DNA of 20,362 nt, from NCBI GenBank assembly GCA_964571815.1, contig CAZNDN010000070.1, positions 1 to 20,362 of the forward strand, given 5' to 3'. The notes beneath the pieces are model-generated. The model ran no database searches. It saw only the letters and a list, made by a program, of their open reading frames with translations, and was not told the DNA's origin. Shown piece after piece: positions 15,297 through 20,362 of the stretch. The stretch's first letter is position 1; the number at the start of each line of letters is the position of its first letter. Both the position numbers and the translations under genes were made by a program. The DNA is from CAZNDN01 sp964571815. Lineage in GTDB: Bacteria > Fibrobacterota > Chitinivibrionia > Chitinivibrionales > WJKA01.

Positions 15297-16234
15297 ATGG
15301 CACGCAAACTACTGCTCACACCGCTGATCACGAAGCTGGGGAGAGCGAAAGAGACCCGGTGTTTCACCGACCCGCCCGTATTGATCGGAGGGTGCGGGCG
15401 TTCCGGCACGACGCTACTGTTATCGATCCTCGATGCACACCCGCATATATGTGGTATCAGGGAACAGACTTATGGGTTCATGAGCTGGGAAAACGGCCTC
15501 GGCTCCGAAGGCGGTCGTATCCTGTCCGCACAGCCCTCCCGTCCCGACCGGTTCTACCGCCATTTGCTCTTCACACGAGTCCCGCGCCCGGCACACCGCT
15601 GGTGTGAAAAGACTCCCATGCACGTACGGCACTTCGAAGAACTCCTCGCGTACTTCGGAGAGCGAGTGCGCCTGATCCACCTGGTGCGCGACGGGCGCGA
15701 CGTGATCACTTCACGCCACCCTTNNNNNNNNNNNNNNNNNNNNNNNNNNNNNNNNNNNNNNNNNNNNNNNNNNNNNNNNNNNNNNNNNNNNNNNNNNNNN
15801 NNNNNNNNNNNNNNNNNNNNNNNCGCCTGATCCACCTGGTGCGCGACGGGCGCGACGTGATCACTTCACGCCACCCTTTCAACCCGACCGAATACTGGGT
15901 TCCAATTGCACGATGGGTCAACGATGTCGCCGCGGGGCTTCGTGTTGCCGACGACCCCCGGGTGCTGACTTTGAAGTACGAAGATCTCGTGAAGCGATTC
16001 GAACCCACGATCCGGAGCGTCTGCACGTTTCTTGGCGAACAACCGGTTGCTGAGATCATGGCGTGGTACGAGCACACGCGGATCAGGAGAAGCCGGCACT
16101 GGTCATCCTCCGTGTGCCGACTTCACGCCGGTGCAATCGGAAGGTGGCGGGAGCCCGCACACCGGACCCGAGTCGAGGATTTCATGCGGAACAAAGAAGC
16201 ACGTGAGCTATTATTGCGCCTGGGCTATCGGTGA
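15297..16234 (+). CDS. Sulfotransferase family protein (split only by a false assembly gap)
   Basis: Transfers sulfate from PAPS. The 5'-phosphosulfate loop is GGCGRSGTTLL (about residues 31-41) and the 3'-phosphate site is VRDGRDVITSR (130-140), followed by LTLKYEDLVKRFEPTIRSVCTFLGE. This pattern is of the Sulfotransfer_3 type and differs from the other sulfotransferase in the window. The 100 N at 15724-15823 and one 55-base copy are artefacts: removing 155 bases leaves 783 bases, an uninterrupted 260-residue frame ending in the TGA at 16232-16234. The duplicated 55 bases encode exactly the conserved PAPS motif. It follows the glycerophosphotransferase-like gene by 22 bases. Its 3' end overlaps the convergent gene by ten bases. 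The substrate is probably the same surface glycan or lipid. Confidence 0.87.
15669..15723. repeat. 55-base contig-end overlap, left copy
   Basis: CGCCTGATCC...CACGCCACCCTT is repeated exactly at 15824-15878, after the N-run. It encodes the sulfotransferase motif RLIHLVRDGRDVITSRHP. It is a scaffolding artefact from a k=55 graph. Confidence 0.9.
15724..15823. other. Assembly gap (100 N), artefactual
   Basis: 100 N between identical 55-base flanks. Collapsing it restores the sulfotransferase frame exactly (155 bases removed, same frame before and after), so no sequence is needed here. Confidence 0.92.
15824..15878. repeat. 55-base contig-end overlap, right copy
   Basis: Exact copy of 15669-15723. 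The true gene contains this stretch once. Confidence 0.9.
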
Positions 16235-17355
16235 ACGCGTGCCTCCCCTGAGGAGACAATCCGCTCGATCTCTTCCTTGAGCCGCGACGCCGCCCGACCG
16301 TCGCTGAAATGCAGCAACTCATCGTGCGCCCTCTTCCGTTGCGGGCCGAGTCGGTCCGGGCGGGCCAGGTTTTCCTGAATCGTCTTTCGCAGGTCGCAGG
16401 GCCGGCTCATGCGATCGTAGAAATCCCGATACGAGAGAGTCTCCGAATCGATGCGGTTTCGGCGGTAGAAAAACGGAAAGAGTCGATGCCGCGGGTACAG
16501 GTAGTGTTTCGTGACCACCACGATCGGCCGGTCGAGGGGTAGATACTCGAACATCACGCTTGACGCATCGGAAATCAGCAGGTCGGCCGCATGAAACAGC
16601 GGCAGGATATTGTACCAGGAATCCGGCACGATCGTTACATGAGTATATTCCCGCGCAACCGATGTAAGCATGGCGAGATCATCGGTATAGTCCGGGTGAA
16701 ACCGAGTGTAGTTATGCGGCTTCACGATAACGTTCCATCCTGTGGTTGCCCTCCCCAGTTCCCCGGCCAGCACGCGGATCGAAGACGGGTAGTACGTGGG
16801 GGCGTAGAGAATCGTCGAAAGCTCGGGATCCAGCCCGAGGCCGAGAAGTAGTTCGGTTCGATCGAAGGGGGTCGTTCGATAGAGGGGGTCGAGCTTGACA
16901 CAACCGCACAGAAGAGGACGGGCCGCGACGCCGTGTTTGCGCAACTGCCGCACCCGGTAGGGGCTCTCCACGGCCCGATAGTCTACGCGGGGGTTGTTGT
17001 CCCGAAAGTAGCTCGCTTTGACCCCTATCCCGTGGTAGATCATGATCACCACCGGCCGTGGGCGACGCTGCGCGATCCGGTCGATATATCCCCGGCGCCC
17101 CCACCCCACGATGAGCACATCGATATCTCGGTTGTCGATTGCATCGAACCGCGCCTCCTCTGTTTCGCCCTCGATCACATCGAGGGACTCGCCGCGCAAT
17201 ACCTCCACGATACGACAACGTTCTTCATCGGAATGGCCTCCTGCCGAGAAGAACAACTCGTAGCGGCCGTCGCACCTGAGCACTTCGTACAAGGGGAGAA
17301 ACTGCGGCAGATGGTAGAGGAGGTAGACCTCGAAGAGTACCCTGATCTTACGCAT
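16225..17355 (-). CDS. CDP-glycerol glycerophosphotransferase-like protein (TagB/TagF family), second copy
   Basis: A 376-residue GT-B-type polyol-phosphate transferase candidate. The family blocks are clear: VIMIYHGIGVKASYF with the catalytic-type His-Gly (His108), GCVKLDPLYR, ILYAPTYYPSS (182-192), VIVKPHNY (209-216), and AADLLISDASSVMFEYLPLDRPIVVV (257-282). The last is a near-textbook TagF donor site. It probably transfers a phospho-alcohol from the CDP-alcohol made by the upstream nucleotidyltransferases. ATG 17355 overlaps the end of the upstream nucleotidyltransferase gene by eight bases, so this is the last gene of a four-gene coupled operon. It is clearly diverged from the copy at 14177, which suggests different acceptors or donors. 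Its stop lies inside the 3' end of the convergent sulfotransferase gene. Confidence 0.85.
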   Translation of the reverse strand: MRKIRVLFEVYLLYHLPQFLPLYEVLRCDGRYELFFSAGGHSDEERCRIVEVLRGESLDVIEGETEEARFDAIDNRDIDVLIVGWGRRGYIDRIAQRRPRPVVIMIYHGIGVKASYFRDNNPRVDYRAVESPYRVRQLRKHGVAARPLLCGCVKLDPLYRTTPFDRTELLLGLGLDPELSTILYAPTYYPSSIRVLAGELGRATTGWNVIVKPHNYTRFHPDYTDDLAMLTSVAREYTHVTIVPDSWYNILPLFHAADLLISDASSVMFEYLPLDRPIVVVTKHYLYPRHRLFPFFYRRNRIDSETLSYRDFYDRMSRPCDLRKTIQENLARPDRLGPQRKRAHDELLHFSDGRAASRLKEEIERIVSSGEARVHR

Positions 17356-18088
17356 GGCCCGATTCCGGGTCGGCGGCCAGGCGGGGATAAACCGTGTCAC
17401 GAGCGTACGACAGGTCTTCGGGAAAATCGATTTCTACGACCGCCAGATCGGTAACATCCACCAGCCGCAGCGTTGCGCTCGAGGCGAGGCGATTCACGGC
17501 ATACTCAAAGAACCGGTTCCTGTTGCTCCGTCTCCGGGCGGCCCGATCGAGAATCCGCAGGAATTCCCCGTTGTGCTCCCCGGCAAACCCGGCCACACCC
17601 ACGAATTCACCCCACGCCTTTTCGGGTGGTATTTCTTTACCGATTTCGATAATCCGCCCGTCCTTCTGCCTGACCTTCACTTCTTCCTCATCGCAACCCG
17701 CGGCCGTGCACGCCAGTGTCGATTCTCCGGTATCGGCAACCAATCGCTCCGTGACGCGATAGTCAAGGAGTACGTCCCCGTTGAAATAGAGGAAATCATC
17801 ATCGAAATACCTGCCGGCAAGCAGGAGCGAGTGCAGGGTGTTGGTCGATGCATAGTCGGAATTCTCGACGAACGCGATCTTCGCCGGAGAGCCGGCCAGG
17901 TGGTCCCTGATCTGCTGCTGCTCGTATCCAACGACAACTACGAATTCTTCGACTCCCACCCGCATGCCGGAGCGAATCTGGTGCTGAAGCAGAGAATAGC
18001 GGCCGAATTTCAGCAGACATTTCGGCCTCTGCCCATGTACCTCATCAAGACGTCGTGCACAACCGGCCGCCAGGATTATTCCTCTCAC
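17348..18088 (-). CDS. LicC/PntC-like nucleotidyltransferase with an altered glycine loop
   Basis: A 246-residue NTP-transferase expected to couple CTP (or another NTP) to a phosphorylated alcohol, amine or sugar. It begins MRGIILAAG and has RPKCLLKFG (about 21-29), VVVVGYEQQQI, NSDYASTNTLHSLLLA and FNGDVLLDY (102-110, with the metal-binding Asp). The C-terminal VVEIDFPEDLSYAR matches the closing WxEIDxxEDLxxA segment of phosphocholine and aminoethylphosphonate cytidylyltransferases. The loop reads AAGCARRL instead of AAGxGxRL: the second Gly is Ala and the Ser/Thr is Arg, which may affect nucleotide binding. It is coupled to both neighbours (ATGA upstream, eight-base overlap downstream). Substrate unknown. 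Confidence 0.83.
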   Translation of the reverse strand: MRGIILAAGCARRLDEVHGQRPKCLLKFGRYSLLQHQIRSGMRVGVEEFVVVVGYEQQQIRDHLAGSPAKIAFVENSDYASTNTLHSLLLAGRYFDDDFLYFNGDVLLDYRVTERLVADTGESTLACTAAGCDEEEVKVRQKDGRIIEIGKEIPPEKAWGEFVGVAGFAGEHNGEFLRILDRAARRRSNRNRFFEYAVNRLASSATLRLVDVTDLAVVEIDFPEDLSYARDTVYPRLAADPESGHA

Positions 18089-18870
18089 GTGTCTTTACCT
18101 CCCCGGTGCACGGTCGCCGCGGATCGGTCCGGCTCGGATGGAAAGAGCCTCCGTGCCCGCTCAAGATCGTTCCGGTCGTCGACTTCCACCCATACTACCT
18201 TTGAAAAATCAACCCCCTGTACGTTCATATCGCCGTCGGCGATTGCCTCGGCAATCGCCCTCTCGTAGAACACGCCATGGTTCCCCCGCCTTACGAGCGC
18301 TTGCATGCGAGGAACGAGGTTGTCGTGGAATGCCGAGCAGGACAGGGACCAGGCATTGACCGTTTTCCACAGTCCGAAAGCCTGCTCGATTTGCCCCGAA
18401 ACGGGATTCATGATCACTTCGGTGATGGTCCCCTCCTCCGATATCCGGACTGCCGTGCCGTTCATGCCTTGTGTATACGGTACAACTGCCGCGCGGTCGG
18501 GCATCCCAAGAATACCGGACGCCCCGGGTTCCCACACCAGATCCCCTTCAATGAGAAAGAAATCTCTCTTCGCACGCTCGGCTGCCCCGAGCAGGGAGAC
18601 AATGTTGTTTGTCGTCGCCCAGTCGCGATTCTCCGAATAGGTAACCGTCATCGAGCCCCACGAATCCCCGACCTCCTCACGAATGCGTTCCCCGAGGTAG
18701 CCGACGACAACAACGACCTCCACCACTCCGGCTCTCTCGAGATCCTCCAGCATGCGGCAGAGAATCGGTCGGAGGTCGACCTGCACCAGGCATTTCGGGA
18801 TACGATCGGTTGTGGGACGCAGTCTGGTGCCTCTCCCCGCCGCAAGGATCAGTGCCAGATCAGGAACCAT
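18085..18870 (-). CDS. LicC/PntC-like nucleotidyltransferase (probable CTP:alcohol-phosphate cytidylyltransferase)
   Basis: A 261-residue NTP-transferase with an intact signature: LILAAGRGTRLRPTTDRIPKCL (about 7-28). NRDWATTNNIVSLLGA (81-96) and FFLIEGDLVWE (104-114) are the substrate and metal regions, and VVWVEVDDRNDLERARRLF closes the domain. The TNNIxSL and LxEGDxxxE pattern is that of proteins annotated as phosphocholine cytidylyltransferase-like, which make CDP-choline, CDP-aminoethylphosphonate, CDP-inositol and similar compounds. It lies between a CDP-alcohol phosphatidyltransferase (11-base overlap) and a second nucleotidyltransferase (ATGA overlap), so its product is probably the CDP-alcohol used by these neighbours. 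No phosphonate-pathway or choline kinase gene is visible to name the alcohol. Confidence 0.88.
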   Translation of the reverse strand: MVPDLALILAAGRGTRLRPTTDRIPKCLVQVDLRPILCRMLEDLERAGVVEVVVVVGYLGERIREEVGDSWGSMTVTYSENRDWATTNNIVSLLGAAERAKRDFFLIEGDLVWEPGASGILGMPDRAAVVPYTQGMNGTAVRISEEGTITEVIMNPVSGQIEQAFGLWKTVNAWSLSCSAFHDNLVPRMQALVRRGNHGVFYERAIAEAIADGDMNVQGVDFSKVVWVEVDDRNDLERARRLFPSEPDRSAATVHRGGKDT

Positions 18871-19618
18871 ACAACCCCGTCCTCTTGTCCAGACGATTCA
18901 GAGTACGGTACCTGGAGAAGAACCGTTCGAGGGCCGTCTTGCCGTTTGCCGCCAGGAGGAGCCACACCGCGGCCTCCGGGCGGTTCAGCACCAGGCCGAG
19001 CCCGATCCAGAAGTAAAAATCCGCCTGCTTGAACTGAAGTACTTTCCTTTGGGCGACCACAATGTAGCGCCACGTCGATATCTTCAGGAGCCTGGGGTCG
19101 CGGTTCGGCGTCCCCGGCGTTTTGCCGGCGGCATCCTGCTGCCGCAGAAATGCCGAAGTCCAGTGCATGTAGCAGACAAGCAGATACAATGCCGCGGCCA
19201 GAGGGCCGAGCAGGAGATAGTACTCTCTCCCTCCCTGTTTGAAGACATACCAGGACAGCGCGCTCATCACGGCGACAAACCCGGCGCCGTCCAGAATCTT
19301 GTCCAAAAACCCGCCCGACCGTGACGATACCCCCCGATACCTGGCAAGGTTGCCGTCCATGCTGTCAAGCACCTGCCCCAGTTGCAGAAGCACTGCCGAC
19401 CACAGGGCGGCATAAGCGCTGCCTGAGATGAGCAATGCCGCGGGAGCCAGCTTGAACACGAAGGAGACGAGGGTGATCCGGTGGGGGGTCAGCAACGGCC
19501 AATCGGCCGTCAGGCCCAGGACCACCCATGAAACCGGATCGGCAAAGGTAGCGGTCCACCAATCCGTGGCCTGACGATTCCGTGCCGCCGCATACCTCTG
19601 CCTGAAACTGGAAGTCAT
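18860..19618 (-). CDS. CDP-alcohol phosphatidyltransferase family integral membrane enzyme
   Basis: Exchanges the CMP of a CDP-alcohol for a second alcohol, making phosphodiester lipids or head groups in the cytoplasmic membrane. The 252-residue protein carries a perfect active-site motif D-xx-DG-xx-AR-x8-G-xxx-D-xxx-D, with Asp85, Asp88, Gly89, Ala92, Arg93, Gly102, Asp106 and Asp110. Hydrophobic helices flank it (about 46-65, 70-84, 112-125, 133-150, 200-213, 219-228). It overlaps the cytidylyltransferase gene by 11 bases. Enzymes paired in this way include di-myo-inositol-phosphate and aminoethylphosphonate-lipid systems, so a non-standard head group or glycan decoration is likelier than PgsA or PssA function. 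No Shine-Dalgarno sequence is evident before ATG 19618; it is the first gene of its operon. Confidence 0.92.
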   Translation of the reverse strand: MTSSFRQRYAAARNRQATDWWTATFADPVSWVVLGLTADWPLLTPHRITLVSFVFKLAPAALLISGSAYAALWSAVLLQLGQVLDSMDGNLARYRGVSSRSGGFLDKILDGAGFVAVMSALSWYVFKQGGREYYLLLGPLAAALYLLVCYMHWTSAFLRQQDAAGKTPGTPNRDPRLLKISTWRYIVVAQRKVLQFKQADFYFWIGLGLVLNRPEAAVWLLLAANGKTALERFFSRYRTLNRLDKRTGLYGS

Positions 19619-19917
19619 GTAATTGCCGGACGTGTCGCGGCGACAGGTATCGCCACAATTGCCGTTCCTGTCGAAAATAATACCTGCCGGCCCGGCCTAC
19701 GGCACGTCAAACCGCCCCTTTTCCCTGCTTACGCAGTGAGTTTCTCCCCCTGGAATTCCGGTTTGGAGCAGTGCGCACTCAGAATTTCCCGGTTCGGACG
19801 AAGGCCGGCCAGGGCACGCATGCGATGTGCGGTCAGATCGGGATCCGGATGTTGATTAAGGAGGACCGCGGAAAGGCCGTCGGCAGGGAAGTACAGTGGG
19901 GATGAAGGAAGTGGGGG
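19619..19917. other. Intergenic region upstream of the CDP-alcohol operon
   Basis: About 300 bases without a recognised gene, between two minus-strand genes. Reading the minus strand, TTGACG (19710-19705) and TATTAT (19682-19677) could be promoter elements, but their 22-base spacing is too long for a standard sigma-70 promoter. The leader holds the inverted repeat GGCGA-CAGGTA-TCGCC (19639-19654) and two AATTGCCG copies (19621, 19657). The frame of the upstream dehydratase stays open for about 62 codons after its TGA, to TAA at 19729, without a good start. Confidence 0.4.
19639..19654. repeat. Inverted repeat in the leader of the CDP-alcohol operon
   Basis: GGCGA-CAGGTA-TCGCC, a 5-bp stem with a 6-base loop, flanked by two AATTGCCG direct repeats (19621-19628 and 19657-19664). 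It lies 21-36 bases before the first start codon of the operon, a place for a leader hairpin or operator. No regulator can be named. Confidence 0.35.
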
Positions 19918-20362
19918 TCAGGCGAAGACGTTCTTGCGGAACTCGGCAAACTCCGGACCGGTCATTTCGGGGATCATCTCCCGCATTTCCCGGTAGAGCG
20001 CCTTGATGTTTCCAAGCTCAACCAGCGACTTCAGTTCGTGAACGAATTTCTCTACTCTCAGGGGATCGAACGAGGAGTTGTTCTGTATGCGCAGTTTTTC
20101 ATAGGGAGTTGACTCGAGGTTTTCCTGCTCTGTCAACAACTCTTCGCGTATCTTTTCACCCGGACGCATACCCGTGAACACGATTTCGATATCTTCACCC
20201 ACCCGAAGGCCTGAGAGTTCGATGAGGTTCTTTGCCAGGTCGGCAATGTACACGGGTTCTCCCATTTCCAGCAGGAAAATCGCTCTGCTCCGATCGAGCG
20301 TGCTTGATTGCAGGACAAGTTGCACCGCTTCCGGGATGCTCATGAAATAGCGCCTGGTTTCG
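19918..20362 (-). CDS. CapD/FlaA1-type nucleoside-diphosphate-sugar dehydratase/epimerase, C-terminal part (partial)
   Basis: Family enzymes convert UDP-GlcNAc and related nucleotide sugars (4,6-dehydration or epimerisation), feeding deoxy-sugars to O-antigen or capsule synthesis; many are anchored in the membrane by an N-terminal domain. Only the last 147 residues are in the window. The family blocks are distinct: ETRRYFMSIPEAVQLVLQS at the left, then FLLEMGEPVYIADLAKNLIELSG, and FTGMRPGEKIREEL. The end FRKNVFA followed by TGA is a natural length. The gene continues past the right edge, so the catalytic Rossmann domain is not seen. It marks the surface-glycan locus as extending beyond the window. 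Confidence 0.92.
   Translation of the reverse strand, partial: ETRRYFMSIPEAVQLVLQSSTLDRSRAIFLLEMGEPVYIADLAKNLIELSGLRVGEDIEIVFTGMRPGEKIREELLTEQENLESTPYEKLRIQNNSSFDPLRVEKFVHELKSLVELGNIKALYREMREMIPEMTGPEFAEFRKNVFA

Noticed and set aside
15669..15878. Direct repeat of 55 bases read as a biological duplication or attachment site
   Set aside because: The same repeat length flanks another 100-N run, and collapsing restores an intact gene, so it is a scaffolding artefact.
19677..19710. Standard sigma-70 promoter (TTGACG...TATTAT)
   Set aside because: The spacer is 22 bases, too long for a confident call; it is kept only as a remark.
1..20362. CRISPR array, tRNA, insertion sequence or phage genes
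   Set aside because: No regularly spaced repeats, tRNA-like folds, transposase or phage motifs were seen on either strand by eye; a covariance-model search would be decisive.

Overview
The window looks like metagenome-assembled DNA from an uncultured Gram-negative (diderm) bacterium with a fairly GC-rich genome. The diderm reading rests on an LpxL/HtrB-type acyltransferase, a family 9 heptosyltransferase and an outer-membrane beta-barrel protein. Nothing in the window fixes the phylum. There are three runs of exactly 100 N. Two are flanked on both sides by the same 55 bases, so there the contigs overlap and no sequence is missing; collapsing one copy plus the Ns restores intact genes. The third (4486-4585) has no such repeat and is a real gap of unknown length.

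Layout. 1-600 (-): 5' part of a membrane-anchored PAS sensor protein. 847-2366 (-): two tandem StrF-like family 2 glycosyltransferases joined by an ATGA overlap. 2459-3619 (-): DNA polymerase IV (dinB). 3790-4604 (+): LpxL-like acyltransferase, cut by the real gap. 4623-6209 (-): histidine/aromatic ammonia-lyase. 6362-7048 (+): lipoate-protein-ligase-like protein. 7093-14009 (-): a run of seven genes, in transcription order heptosyltransferase, GT2, GT4, sulfotransferase, GT2, GT4, outer-membrane beta-barrel protein. 14177-16234 (+): a CDP-glycerol glycerophosphotransferase-like protein and a second sulfotransferase. 16225-19618 (-): four overlapping genes, in transcription order CDP-alcohol phosphatidyltransferase, two LicC/PntC-like nucleotidyltransferases and a second glycerophosphotransferase-like protein. 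19918-20362 (-): C-terminal part of a CapD/FlaA1-type nucleotide-sugar dehydratase/epimerase.

From about 7 kb to the end the window is a cell-surface glycan locus. GT2, GT4 and GT9 enzymes would build the sugar chain. The 16.2-19.6 kb operon has the parts needed to activate an alcohol phosphate with CTP and move it onto an acceptor. The two sulfotransferases would add sulfate from PAPS. The most interesting inference is a surface polymer or lipid carrying both a CDP-derived phospho-alcohol and sulfate. The individual families are known; this combination in a diderm, with unknown substrates, is what deserves a second look. The left part (acyltransferase, ammonia-lyase, lipoate-ligase-like gene) faintly resembles pieces of aryl-polyene or flexirubin clusters, but the ketosynthases and acyl carrier proteins that would confirm this are not in the window. 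No tRNA, rRNA, CRISPR array, insertion sequence or phage gene was seen.
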